Positions 1 to 8,490 of a stretch of 32,427 nt of DNA are shown here, piece by piece. The position numbers and the translations under genes are program-made. Under the pieces are notes generated by a model. The model was not told the origin of the DNA and ran no database searches. It saw only the letters and a program-made list of their open reading frames with translations. The stretch spans positions 1 through 32,427 of the forward strand of contig CANHNQ010000029.1 in NCBI GenBank assembly GCA_947462095.1. Direction: 5' to 3'. The number at the start of each line of letters is the position of its first letter. The stretch's first letter is position 1. Origin of the DNA: Gemmatimonadota bacterium. Its GTDB lineage: Bacteria; Gemmatimonadota; Gemmatimonadetes; Gemmatimonadales; Gemmatimonadaceae.

Positions 1-1
1 A

Positions 2-369
<368 letters not shown>

Positions 370-373
<4 letters not shown>

Positions 374-1701
374 GCGCTTCTGTGAGCCCCACGGTGAGCT
401 TTCAGGAGCAGGCCAGCGCGTTCGCCGCCTCGGGGGCCGACCGCGCCCCTGCCCCGCTCACCACGTTGCGCGCCGCCGGCGCCGAGGCGTTCGCGCGTCT
501 GGGCTTCCCGACCACGCGCAACGAAGACTGGCATTACACGAGCGTGTCGGCGATCGCGAACACGCCGTTTGTGTCCGCCCTCGATCGCAGCGTGGGCACG
601 CTCGACGCGGGCGCGCTCGAGCCCTACACCTTCGGTGGCACGTGGCCGCTGGTCGTGTTCCTGAACGGCCGCTTTGCGCCGGCGCTGTCGTCGCTGGGGG
701 CGCTGCCCGAGGGTGTGCGCGTGATGACGCTCGCCGCCGCAGCCGAACAGGAGCCCGAGCTGCTCGCGCGCCACCTCGGCGTGGCGGCTCCGGCCGACCG
801 CGATGGCTTTACCGCGCTCAACGCTGCATTTGCCGGCGAGGGCGTGCTGATTCATGTGGCGAAGGAGATGGTCATCGACGTGCCGGTGCACATCCTGCAT
901 GTGACCGACGCCAACGGCGCCGGGGTGATGAGCCATCCGCGTCACGTGCTGATCGCCGAGCGGCATGCCAAGGCTTCGGTGATCGAGAGCTATGTGGCGC
1001 TGGCCGATGTGTCGTACTTCACCAACGCCGTGGTCGAGGTGTCGGTGAGCGACGGCGCCACGCTGCAGCTGCTGCGCATCCAGCGGGAGTCGCCCACGGC
1101 GTTTCATGTGGGGACCGTGGAAGCGCGGCAGGGTCGCGACAGCCACTTCATGGCGTTCACGTTCCAGACCGGGGCGGCGCTCTCGCGCAGCAACGTGTTC
1201 ACGGTGCTGGCTGGCGAAGGGTGCGGCACCACGCTGAACGGGCTGTACATGCTGGGCGGTGCGCAGCACGGCGATCACCAGACGCGCGTGGAGCATGTGG
1301 CGCCGAACTGCTTCAGCCGCGAGGCCTACAAGGGCTTGCTCGATGATTCGTCGCACGGCGTGTTCAACGGTAAGGTGTACGTGCACCCCGAGGCGCAGAA
1401 GACCGACGGCAAGCAGACCAACAACACGCTGCTGCTGTCGAAGGACGCGCAGATCGACACCAAGCCGCAGCTCGAGATCTTCGCCGACGACGTGAAGTGC
1501 ACCCACGGCGCCACGGTGGGGCGCATCGACGAGACATCGCTGTTCTACCTGAAGAGCCGCGGCGTGGGCCAACTGCTGGCGCGCCAGCTGCTGATGTACG
1601 CCTTTGCCGCCGACGTGCTGGAGACGATCGAGAACGAGGCGGTCAAGGAAGCGCTGGAGCAGTTGACGATGGTGCGGTTTACGGGTGCTACGCACCATTA
1701 A
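370..1701 (+). CDS. sufD: SufD, Fe-S cluster assembly scaffold protein
   Basis: 443 residues, normal for SufD. It is the beta-helix partner of SufB and SufC in the cytosolic SufBC2D complex. The N-terminal part carries the usual [13 protein letters not shown] segment. The C-terminal core has the family hallmark around residues 375-395 ([13 protein letters not shown], then FYLKSRGV), which helps form the SufB-SufD interface where the cluster is built. I use the GTG at 370 because it overlaps the sufC stop and gives a sensible N-terminus. A strong inverted repeat follows the stop, before the next gene. SufB is a close paralogue, but the neighbour order and N-terminus favour SufD. Confidence 0.95.
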
Positions 1702-1705
1702 CTGC

Positions 1706-1783
1706 GAAGTACGGGGTAAGGAGTAGGGAGTAGAGGTTGCTCCCGATGCTGTTCCCTACCCCCGACTCCCTACTCCATACTTC
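1706..1783. repeat. Inverted repeat of four plus four heptamers between sufD and sufU
   Basis: The two arms (1706-1736 and 1752-1783) match as reverse complements at about 24 of 31 positions. Each arm is itself a run of imperfect 7-nt words: gaagtac, ggggtaa, ggagtag, ggagtag on the left; ccctacc, cccgact, ccctact, ccatact on the right. In RNA this would fold into a long imperfect hairpin ending 2 bases before the sufU TTG start, where no Shine-Dalgarno is visible. It could modulate sufU translation or protect the upstream sufCD message. It may instead be a dispersed genomic repeat. Confidence 0.8.
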
Positions 1784-1784
1784 G

Positions 1785-2246
1785 TTGTCAGACTTACAAG
1801 AGCTGTATCAGTCCGTCATTCTCGACCACAACCGCAAGCCGCGGAACTTCGGCGCGCTTGACGGTGCCAACCGGGCGGCGGACGGCAAGAATCCGCTGTG
1901 CGGGGACGAAGTCCGCGTGGCACTGCACGTGGCGGATGATGTCATCACCGACGTGAAGTTCACCGGGCATGGCTGCGCGATCTCAAAGGCGTCGGCGTCG
2001 CTCATGACGGCGGCGGTGAAGGGGAAGACGCGTGAGGAGGCGGAGGTGCTGTTTCAGCGCTTTCACGCGCTGGTGCTCGGGCAGGACGCCGGCGGCGGCA
2101 AGGATCTCGGGCAGCTCGTGGTGTTCTCCGGTGTCTCGCGGTTTCCCGTGCGCGTGAAGTGTGCGTCGCTGGCGTGGCATACGCTGAAGGCTGCGCTCGA
2201 GGACGGGCCGATCGATGCCGTCCCGTCGGTGAGCACGGAAGCGTGA
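1785..2246 (+). CDS. sufU: SufU-type Fe-S assembly protein (copy 1)
   Basis: 153 residues from the TTG at 1785. I prefer this start over an in-frame TTG at 1737 because it begins MSDLQELYQSVILDH, the standard SufU N-terminus, whereas the earlier start would translate the intergenic repeat. SufU is a zinc-dependent sulfurtransferase that takes persulfide sulfur from SufS. The zinc/sulfur ligands are all present: Cys39 and Asp41 in CGDE, Cys64 in GHGC, and Cys126 in RVKC. They line up with Cys41, Asp43, Cys66 and Cys128 of Bacillus subtilis SufU, with similar spacing. The stop overlaps the start of the Rieske gene (GTGA). Confidence 0.93.
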   Translation: MSDLQELYQSVILDHNRKPRNFGALDGANRAADGKNPLCGDEVRVALHVADDVITDVKFTGHGCAISKASASLMTAAVKGKTREEAEVLFQRFHALVLGQDAGGGKDLGQLVVFSGVSRFPVRVKCASLAWHTLKAALEDGPIDAVPSVSTEA

Positions 2247-2575
2247 GCCCCGAGACCGGGTTCATGCGCGCGGCCGCCGTTCGCGAGATTGAAACGGGGC
2301 TGCCGCTCGGGGTGGTGATGGGTGACGGCCGTCGGGTGTGTCTGGTGCGCGATGGAGACACGGTGCACGCGGTGGACGACCGGTGTCCGCATCGGGATTT
2401 CGCGATCTCCGGCGGCGACCTGGTGGAGCCGTGCGTGCTCGAGTGTCCGTGGCATGGCGCGCGCTTCGACGTGCGCACCGGGGCGGTGCTCTCCGGTCCC
2501 TCCACCGATGCCCTGGGGACGTATCCCGTGCAGATCGCCGATGGGGATGTGTTTGTCGGGCCGCGTCGCACCTGA
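2243..2575 (+). CDS. Rieske [2Fe-2S] ferredoxin
   Basis: 110 residues from a GTG that overlaps the sufU stop. The Rieske cluster motif is complete: Cys48-Pro-His50, then Cys68-Pro-Trp-His71 (CPHRDF and ECPWHGARFD). The size and absence of any signal or membrane segment indicate a soluble ferredoxin of the NirD/dioxygenase-ferredoxin type, a one-electron carrier. Small Rieske proteins are frequent in suf operons of SufU-using bacteria. Here it probably supplies electrons for cluster assembly or is an early client, but its partner cannot be read from sequence. An in-frame ATG at 2264 is an alternative start. Confidence 0.92.
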   Translation: MSPETGFMRAAAVREIETGLPLGVVMGDGRRVCLVRDGDTVHAVDDRCPHRDFAISGGDLVEPCVLECPWHGARFDVRTGAVLSGPSTDALGTYPVQIADGDVFVGPRRT

Positions 2576-2621
2576 GGCCCAGCCCGGGTCGCACGTGGTT
2601 CGTTCGTCTTCGAGAGGTCCT

Positions 2622-3848
2622 ATGTCGCTCACGTCTCTGGCGCCACGCGCTGACTTTCCGTTGCTCGCCGCCAACCCGGCGCTGCACTATCTCGACTCGG
2701 CGGCCACGTCGCAGAAGCCGTCGGCCATGCTCGATGCGCTGCGGCACTTCTACGAGACCACAAACGCGAATCCGCATCGCGGCGCGTATGCGCTCTCCGC
2801 GCTGGCCACCGATGCCTATCACGACGCCCGCGCCACGATCGCGCGCTTCGTGGGCGTGGCCGATGCCAACTGCCTGATCTTCACGCGCGGCACGACCGAG
2901 TCGATGAACCTCGTGGCCTCGAGCTGGGGGGGCGCGCACGTGGGGCCCGGCGACGAGATCGTGGTGTCGGCCCTCGAGCACCATGCGAACTTCGTCCCGT
3001 GGCAACAGCTGGCCCGGCGCACGGGCGCCACGCTGCGCATCGTGGAGCTCACGCCCACCCAGACGATCGATCTCGACATGCTGCGTGATGTGGTCGGCGC
3101 GCACACCAAGATCGTGGCGATCACGCACGTGTCGAACGCGGTGGGGTCGATCACCCCGCTGCAGGACGTCGTGCGCATCGTGCGCTCGCGCTCGGCGGCG
3201 GTGATCGTGGTGGACGGCGCGCAGGCCGTGCCGCACCTGCCCGTCCACTTCGATACGCTGGACATCGACTTCTACGCGTTCAGCGGCCACAAGCTGCTGG
3301 GTCCGATGGGGATCGGCGTGCTGGTGGGGCGTCGGGCGCTGCTGGAGGCGATGCCGCCCTATCAGTTCGGTGGCGACATGATCGAGTGGGTGCGCGACAC
3401 CGACAGCACCTGGAACGTGCTGCCGCACAAGTTCGAGGCCGGCACCCCCAACGCGGCCGACGCCGTGGCCCTGGCGGCCGCCGTGCGCTATTTGGACGGA
3501 CTGGGGATGGGGAACGTGCGCGCGCACGAGATCGCCCTGCTGGAGGCCGCTGAGGCCCGCGTGCGGGCCCTGCCCGGGGTGACCGTGTACGGTCCGCCGC
3601 CGGCCCAGCGCAGCGGCGTGCTGAGCTTCTCGCTGGCCGATGTACATCCGCACGATCTGGCGACGATCCTCGATCAGCACGGCGTGTGCATCCGGGCGGG
3701 GCATCACTGCGCCCAGCCGCTCATGCGGCGCCTGGGCGTCAGCGCCACGGCGCGGGCCAGTTTCTACGTGTACAGCGACGGCCGTGACGTGGACGCGCTG
3801 GTCGGTGCCCTCACCGCCGCGCAGCAGCTGTTCGCGACCGTCGATTGA
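2622..3848 (+). CDS. sufS: SufS, cysteine desulfurase
   Basis: 408 residues, typical of class II (SufS/CsdA) desulfurases. It converts L-cysteine to alanine with pyridoxal phosphate and holds the sulfur as a persulfide on the active-site cysteine. The PLP lysine is Lys224 in SGHKLLGP, and the catalytic cysteine is Cys363 in RAGHHCAQPLM. A VHPHD segment (residues 341-345) matches the place where the SufU-dependent Bacillus enzyme has the histidine that takes part in zinc-ligand exchange with SufU. The start ATG has a GAGAGGT Shine-Dalgarno at 2612-2618. The gene lies between a Rieske gene and a second sufU, so the desulfurase and its acceptors are co-transcribed. Confidence 0.96.
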   Translation: MSLTSLAPRADFPLLAANPALHYLDSAATSQKPSAMLDALRHFYETTNANPHRGAYALSALATDAYHDARATIARFVGVADANCLIFTRGTTESMNLVASSWGGAHVGPGDEIVVSALEHHANFVPWQQLARRTGATLRIVELTPTQTIDLDMLRDVVGAHTKIVAITHVSNAVGSITPLQDVVRIVRSRSAAVIVVDGAQAVPHLPVHFDTLDIDFYAFSGHKLLGPMGIGVLVGRRALLEAMPPYQFGGDMIEWVRDTDSTWNVLPHKFEAGTPNAADAVALAAAVRYLDGLGMGNVRAHEIALLEAAEARVRALPGVTVYGPPPAQRSGVLSFSLADVHPHDLATILDQHGVCIRAGHHCAQPLMRRLGVSATARASFYVYSDGRDVDALVGALTAAQQLFATVD

Positions 3849-3885
3849 CCGCCCGCCGAGGGAACGGGCCACCGGCGGGCGTGCG

Positions 3886-4359
3886 ATGACGCCGTTGACG
3901 GCCGGGATTGCGGCGATGTATCAGGACGCGCTCCTGGCGCACCATCGCGCCCCCCACAACCGGCGGCGGATCGACGCCCCCAGTGCGAGCGCCGCGCGCA
4001 AGAATCCCGTGTGCGGCGACGAGATCACGGTGATGATCGTGTGCGACACCGACGTGGTGCGCGACGTGGCCTTCACCGGACGCGGCTGCTCGATCGCGAC
4101 CGCATCGGCGTCGATGATGACCGACGCCGTGCGCGGGATCGCGGTGAGTGACGCGCTGGGATTGGCCGATGCGGTGGATCGCATGCTGCATCAGGCCGGC
4201 GGACGCGGTGCCGCCAGCAGTACCGGCGTGGAGGCGGCGCCGGAACGCCTCCCCGACGTCCTGAGCCCGTTGCTGGGTGTGGCGCCGTTCCCGGGGCGCC
4301 ACGGCTGCGCCATGCTGCCGTGGCAGGCCTTACGTGAGGCGGTTGCGGGCACGCGGTGA
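3886..4359 (+). CDS. SufU-like Fe-S assembly protein (copy 2, divergent)
   Basis: 157 residues. It is a second SufU-fold protein in the same operon, starting 37 bases after sufS. The ligand set is conserved: Cys43 and Asp45 in CGDE, Cys68 in GRGC, Cys141 in RHGC. It differs from copy 1 in a longer, alanine/glycine-rich stretch between the third and fourth ligands (about 72 residues against 61) and in weaker similarity at the N-terminus (MYQDALLAHH in place of LYQSVILDH). All zinc ligands survive, so it looks functional and not degenerate. Whether both copies serve SufS, or this one serves a different client, cannot be decided from sequence. Confidence 0.88.
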   Translation: MTPLTAGIAAMYQDALLAHHRAPHNRRRIDAPSASAARKNPVCGDEITVMIVCDTDVVRDVAFTGRGCSIATASASMMTDAVRGIAVSDALGLADAVDRMLHQAGGRGAASSTGVEAAPERLPDVLSPLLGVAPFPGRHGCAMLPWQALREAVAGTR

Positions 4360-4361
4360 GG

Positions 4362-4397
4362 CGATTCGCGCGACCCGCGATCGCGCAACCCGCGGTC
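4362..4397. repeat. Imperfect 7/8-nt stutter repeat
   Basis: Between the second sufU and the YCII gene the DNA repeats a GC-rich word: cgattcg, cgcgacc, cgcgatc, gcgcaacc, cgcggtc. Seen differently, it is a 15-bp tandem (4370-4384 and 4385-4399) with 13 of 15 matches. It lies 57 bases before the next start. It is weaker than the other stutter repeats in this window because base composition alone favours such words. Confidence 0.45.
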
Positions 4398-4453
4398 GCC
4401 ACGGGGACACTGGGCGGTTGACGCCGCCGGACCACCGCGTTCCATTCCGACAC

Positions 4454-4747
4454 ATGTATGCACTCGCCATCCTCCGCTACCGTCGCCCGTTCGAAGAAGT
4501 CGCTCCGCATGTCGAGGAGCACCGGGCCTACCTGAAGGAACTCAAGGCGCAGGGACTGCTGCTGGCGTCGGGGCCGTTCGACCCGCGCACCGGGGGCGCA
4601 CTGCTGCTGCGGATCCCCGACGGCGAGGGGTTGGCGGCGCTCGATCGCATCCGCGACGGTGATCCGTTCACGCGCCTGTCGATGGCGCAGTACGAATTGC
4701 TGCCGTGGCACCCGGTGATCGGCACGGACGGGCTCGACCGGATGTAG
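4454..4747 (+). CDS. YCII-related domain protein
   Basis: 97 residues, a small alpha/beta dimeric ferredoxin-like fold of the YciI family (MYALAILRYRRP, then EEHRAYLKELKAQGLLLASGPF). The conserved histidine in EEHRAYL and the SGPF turn are family hallmarks. YciI proteins bind small ligands or act as subunits and enzymes of diverse pathways, so no reaction can be assigned. It is the last plus-strand gene before a convergent lipoprotein gene. It may be co-transcribed with the suf genes, although the 94-base gap makes that uncertain. Confidence 0.85.
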   Translation: MYALAILRYRRPFEEVAPHVEEHRAYLKELKAQGLLLASGPFDPRTGGALLLRIPDGEGLAALDRIRDGDPFTRLSMAQYELLPWHPVIGTDGLDRM

Positions 4748-4753
4748 TCCGCG

Positions 4754-4780
4754 GCATCGGCGCTGTTTACCGGCCGATGC
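4754..4780. terminator. Hairpin between convergent genes (possible bidirectional terminator)
   Basis: An 8-bp perfect stem (gcatcggc at 4754-4761 with gccgatgc at 4773-4780) encloses an 11-nt loop that contains the stop codon of the minus-strand lipoprotein gene. It lies 7 bases after the YCII stop. No T-run follows on either strand, so it is only a candidate, although convergent high-GC genes often end this way. Confidence 0.35.
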
Positions 4781-5957
4781 AGCTCCCGAGCACGGCGAGC
4801 GCGTTCCCCACCGGCCGTTCGCCGGTGGGATCGGACGGCCGGTTGCGCACCCGAAGCGCGCCGGTGGCGTGGTCACGCACGACCATGGCCGACGAGCCGC
4901 CACCATCGAGATTGATCGCGCGCTGCGCGCCAAGCGACTGCAGCAGCTCGGCGGTTTGCCGCAGCGTCATCCCCACGCTGTACCCGGGCTGACGCCCGTC
5001 GATCACCGCCAGCAGCAGCCGCTGTGATGTTCCCACGCGCGCGATGCCGGCCGCGGTGCGGGGATTGAGCCCTTGGAAGCCGGCGTTGCCTTCCTTGTCC
5101 ACGTCGGCGCCCACCACGCTGTCGATGAGCAGCACGCCGCGCCCACCCACGGTTTCGCGCGGCCAGACGGGCGTGATCCGCCGCTGCACGGTGACCGTGT
5201 CGCCCGCCACGACGCGCGCCCGCATGGCCGGCGGGACCACCAGCAGCAGGGTGTCGCCAACGCTCAGGGTATCGCCCGGGCGTGTCGCGCGCGCGACATA
5301 CCGGCCGACGCTCGAGTCCTGACGCACAGGCACGATCGGATCGAGGCGCATCGCGCGTGTGCGTACGAGCGTATCCAGCGGCACCCCCCAGTGGGCGTCC
5401 ACGAGGCCGGCGCGATTCGGCGCCGGACGGTTCCAGTTCAGCAGCGGAACGGTGCCATGCGGCGAGGTGACCGCGCCGTTCACCCGCACGGAATCGATGA
5501 ACAGCCCGCGCTCGGCGTCGTAGCCCAGCAGCACATTCGGGCCGGGGCCGGCGATCACCGTACCGCGTTCGATGTGCGCGTTGGTGAGGACCCCCGGCGG
5601 TGCAAACAGGAAGAAGTCGGCGTTGACCGCCGCCATCGGGTGCGACGCCGCCGGCAGTCGTGACAGCAGCACACTGGTGGTGTTGCGTCCCACCGCCGTG
5701 CGCTCACCCTTGACCGCCTGCACACTGACACAGGCGGACATGTTCACGTCGAGCACCCACGCCCGCCACGGCGCCTTCACGTTGACCAGGCGATGCAGTC
5801 GGACGGCACTGGAGAGCACTTCGGTCTCGACGGTGTCGGCCACGGTGGGCGCGACCACGAACGGAAAGGTCGCCGCGCGCCCCGGCACGAGGGTACGACA
5901 GGCGGAGAGCAACGGCAGGGCGGCCAACAGTGGCCACACGAAGGATCGAATGCGCAT
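4767..5957 (-). CDS. Phosphodiester glycosidase (NAGPA) family lipoprotein
   Basis: 396 residues from the ATG at 5957. That start gives a lipoprotein signal: a short Arg-rich n-region, a hydrophobic stretch and the lipobox LSAC with Cys20. The mature protein should therefore be tethered to a membrane outside the cytoplasm. The C-terminal half carries the NAGPA-domain signature: LLLAVIDGRQ, then INLDGGGSSAM with the conserved Asp near residue 351. This domain occurs in the uncovering enzyme N-acetylglucosamine-1-phosphodiester alpha-N-acetylglucosaminidase and in bacterial exopolysaccharide-related proteins. It probably hydrolyses a sugar phosphodiester in an envelope polymer; the substrate is unknown. 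Convergent with the YCII gene. Confidence 0.85.
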   Translation of the reverse strand: MRIRSFVWPLLAALPLLSACRTLVPGRAATFPFVVAPTVADTVETEVLSSAVRLHRLVNVKAPWRAWVLDVNMSACVSVQAVKGERTAVGRNTTSVLLSRLPAASHPMAAVNADFFLFAPPGVLTNAHIERGTVIAGPGPNVLLGYDAERGLFIDSVRVNGAVTSPHGTVPLLNWNRPAPNRAGLVDAHWGVPLDTLVRTRAMRLDPIVPVRQDSSVGRYVARATRPGDTLSVGDTLLLVVPPAMRARVVAGDTVTVQRRITPVWPRETVGGRGVLLIDSVVGADVDKEGNAGFQGLNPRTAAGIARVGTSQRLLLAVIDGRQPGYSVGMTLRQTAELLQSLGAQRAINLDGGGSSAMVVRDHATGALRVRNRPSDPTGERPVGNALAVLGSCIGR

Positions 5958-6019
5958 GGCCGAAATATGCGGCGTGCCACGCACGTGCGGCGACCCGTCC
6001 TCGTGTGGCCGGATCGTGC

Positions 6020-6025
6020 TATCTT
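6020..6025 (+). promoter_or_regulatory. Possible -10 box giving a leaderless transcript
   Basis: TATCTT stands 7 bases before the ATG at 6033. A transcript starting the usual distance downstream would begin at or next to the start codon. No Shine-Dalgarno is visible before that ATG, and no clear -35 box is seen. Confidence 0.25.
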
Positions 6026-6032
6026 ACGCCCC

Positions 6033-6611
6033 ATGTCACGCGAGTCGACCTGGATGGCGCGCACGCACGCGCGTCTCGAGCAATGGGCTGACGCGGGATG
6101 GTCGAACAGCGTGGTGTTCGGGTGGGGACTGCTGCAGGGGTGCGTCTTCCCGGGGTTCGTCGACGTGTTCTTCCTCCCGATGGCACTCGCACGCCCCGGA
6201 CGGGCGTACCGGTATGCGCTGGTGGCCACGGCCGGTACGCTCATTGGCAGCGTCGTGCTCTATATCGCCGGGGCCGAGGCGCTGGCGTGGCTCGAAGGGC
6301 CGGTGTCCCGCTTCTTCGCGCTCACCCCGGCGTCGATGAACGCGTATCGCGAGACGCTCGCCCAGTACGGCGCCTGGGCGATCTTCGCCAGCACGATGTC
6401 GCCGTTGTCGACCAAGCTCACGAGCATCGCCTCGGGCGCGGCGGGGGTGCCCTTCGGGGACTTTCTGTTTGCGCTGACCGCCGGGCGTCTCACGCGCGCG
6501 CTGGTCATCGCGTGGCTCGTGCGTCATGGTGGGGCCGACGCCGTGGCCAGATTCACCAAGCACACGCCCGTGCCCCCTCCCACCCCTCGTCCCCCCCGTC
6601 GCCATGTCTGA
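6033..6611 (+). CDS. YqaA/DedA-like (VTT-type) inner-membrane protein
   Basis: 192 residues with about four hydrophobic segments (roughly 26-50, 60-80, 112-136, 143-164). The GCVFPGFVDVFFLPMAL segment near residues 36-52 and the glycine-rich LTSIASGAAGVPFGDFLF segment resemble the re-entrant/arginine-helix region of the small YqaA branch of the DedA (SNARE-associated/VTT) group. These proteins are membrane-embedded; some larger relatives flip or scramble lipids, but activity here is not proven. The tail is proline-rich (PPPTPRPP). The gene overlaps the next start by 8 bases, so translation of the two is probably coupled. Confidence 0.75.
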   Translation: MSRESTWMARTHARLEQWADAGWSNSVVFGWGLLQGCVFPGFVDVFFLPMALARPGRAYRYALVATAGTLIGSVVLYIAGAEALAWLEGPVSRFFALTPASMNAYRETLAQYGAWAIFASTMSPLSTKLTSIASGAAGVPFGDFLFALTAGRLTRALVIAWLVRHGGADAVARFTKHTPVPPPTPRPPRRHV

Positions 6612-7242
6612 ATCGTCTGCGCCGCGCATCGGTGCCGAGTTGCAGGGCACGCTCGAGTTTCTGCGCGCCGCCGAGTCGCTGAAGTACATGACGCGCACCT
6701 CGTGGACATCGGACGGCCAGCAGGAGACCGTGGCGGCACATACGTGGCGACTGTGCCTGATGGCGCTGGTGCTGGCGCCGCAGTTCCCGGGCATCGACGT
6801 GGGCAAGCTGCTGCGGATCTGTCTCGTGCACGACCTGGGTGAAGCGATCGGCGGCGACATCTCGGCGGCGCTACAGGCCACGATGCCGAACAAGGCGGCG
6901 CAGGAGCGGGCCGATCTCGTGGCGTTGGTGCAACCGTTACCGGACACCGTGCGGGCCGATCTCGTGGCGCTGTGGGACGAGTATGACGCCGCGATGAGCC
7001 CCGAGGCGAAGCTGGCGAAGGGCCTCGACAAGCTCGAAACCATTCTGCAGCACAATCAGGGGATGATGCCGCCCGGGTTCGACTTCCTGTTCAACCTCGA
7101 ATACGGCGCCGCGTACACGCGTGATCATCCGATCCTCGTGGCGTTGCGCCACGTAATGGACGAAGACACGCGGCTCCGCGCGCACGAACAGACGGCGCGT
7201 GATGCCGCGTTGCACCGCAGCGCCCGCCCCGAGGCGTCGTGA
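6604..7242 (+). CDS. HD-domain hydrolase, YfbR/HDDC2-like 5'-nucleotidase
   Basis: 212 residues of the HD_3 family, which includes the dNMP 5'-nucleotidase YfbR. The metal-binding set is visible: His46 (AAHTWRL), His76-Asp77 (CLVHDLGEAIGGD) and Asp142 (GLDKLE). Glu80 follows in the usual place. The likely reaction is dephosphorylation of deoxynucleoside 5'-monophosphates in the cytosol, inferred from the family. The gene starts inside the end of the YqaA-like gene, and its stop overlaps the GTG of tgt, so all three are in one transcriptional unit. The partnership with tgt is not obviously functional. Confidence 0.85.
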   Translation: MSESSAPRIGAELQGTLEFLRAAESLKYMTRTSWTSDGQQETVAAHTWRLCLMALVLAPQFPGIDVGKLLRICLVHDLGEAIGGDISAALQATMPNKAAQERADLVALVQPLPDTVRADLVALWDEYDAAMSPEAKLAKGLDKLETILQHNQGMMPPGFDFLFNLEYGAAYTRDHPILVALRHVMDEDTRLRAHEQTARDAALHRSARPEAS

Positions 7243-8468
7243 GTCGCACGAGTTCACCGGGCTTCGCGTTTCGCGCGTCGCACGATCGCGAAGGGGCACG
7301 ACTGGGATGGTTCACCACGCCGCACGGTGTGGTGCAGACGCCGGAGTTCATGCCGGTGGGGACGCGGGCCGCCGTGCGGGGCATCGACATGCGCGAGATG
7401 CGTGCGATGGGGACGCAGATGCTGCTCGCCAATGCGTATCACCTGTATCTCAATCCCGGCGATCAGATGGTGCGGGCGTTGGGCGGACTGCACGCGTTCT
7501 CGCGCTTCAGCGGACCGATGCTCACCGACTCCGGCGGCTATCAGGTGTTCTCGCTGGCCAAATTCCGTCAGGTGCGGGAAGAGGGCGTGACATTCAAGAG
7601 CATCGTGGATGGGTCGCGCCACAACTACACACCCGAGCGCGTGATGCAGATCGAGCGCAATCTGGGCGCCGATGTCATCATGCAGCTCGATGAGCTCATC
7701 GAGGGCGGCGCCGAACATGCGGCGTCACGCTCGGCGATGGAGCGAAGCCTACGGTGGCTGGAGCGCTGCCGCGTCGAGTTCGACCGCCTCGAACGCGACG
7801 GGCGCGCGCCGGCCACGCCGTGCCCCGTGCCCGACGGCGCGCCGGCCATGTACGGCGGGGATGTCGAGCTCGAGCGGATGGCGCCGCCGCAGGCACTGTT
7901 TCCGATCATTCAGGGTGGCACCAGCGACGACCTGCGTACGGCATCCATCAACGGCATTCTGCAAACCGGTGACTGGGCCGGCATCGCCATGGGCGGCCTG
8001 TCGGTGGGCGAAGCCAAGCCGCTCATGTACGCGACGTTCGACACGTGCGCGCCGCTGCTGCCGCGCGACAAGCCGCGCTATCTCATGGGCGTCGGCTTCC
8101 CCGACGATCTCATCGAAGCGGTCCGTCGCGGCATGGACCTGTTCGACTGCGTTGCGCCCACAAAGATGGGACGCCACGGCACCGTGTTCACCGAAGACGG
8201 CAAGGTCTCGATCCGGAAGAGCAGCCATCGCACCGACCGGCGGCCGCTCACGGCAACGTGCCCCTGCCCGGCCTGCACCGACTACGATCGCGCGTATCTG
8301 CGGCACCTCCACGCCAACGAGGAACCGCTGGGCCAGCGCCTGCTGGCGTTGCACAACCTGACGTTTCTGCTGACGCTCATGGAGCAGATCCGGAGCGCGA
8401 TCAGGGAGGATCGGTTCGAGGGCTGGTCGACGGCTTGGCTGGAGCGGTACCGGGCGAAAGGCGCGTAG
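7239..8468 (+). CDS. tgt: tRNA-guanine(34) transglycosylase
   Basis: 409 residues. It exchanges guanine-34 for preQ1 in GUN-anticodon tRNAs, a step of queuosine biosynthesis. The general acid/base aspartate is Asp97 in LTDSGGYQVFSL; the nucleophile is Asp303 in LFDCVAPTKMGRHGT; Asp151 in MQLDE contacts the base. The zinc site is Cys341-x-Cys343-x2-Cys346 with His372 (CPCPAC ... LHNL). It is about 35 residues longer than usual because of an insert at roughly residues 187-216, rich in Pro/Ala, before the FPIIQGG strand. It starts with a GTG overlapping the HD-gene stop. No other queuosine genes are in the window. Confidence 0.96.
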   Translation: MSRTSSPGFAFRASHDREGARLGWFTTPHGVVQTPEFMPVGTRAAVRGIDMREMRAMGTQMLLANAYHLYLNPGDQMVRALGGLHAFSRFSGPMLTDSGGYQVFSLAKFRQVREEGVTFKSIVDGSRHNYTPERVMQIERNLGADVIMQLDELIEGGAEHAASRSAMERSLRWLERCRVEFDRLERDGRAPATPCPVPDGAPAMYGGDVELERMAPPQALFPIIQGGTSDDLRTASINGILQTGDWAGIAMGGLSVGEAKPLMYATFDTCAPLLPRDKPRYLMGVGFPDDLIEAVRRGMDLFDCVAPTKMGRHGTVFTEDGKVSIRKSSHRTDRRPLTATCPCPACTDYDRAYLRHLHANEEPLGQRLLALHNLTFLLTLMEQIRSAIREDRFEGWSTAWLERYRAKGA

Positions 8469-8490
8469 GCGGGCGGCTACTTCACCGCGA

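Noticed and set aside
1737-1784. An upstream TTG start adding 16 residues to SufU
   Set aside because: The extra residues would be translated from the heptamer inverted repeat. The standard SufU N-terminus begins at 1785.
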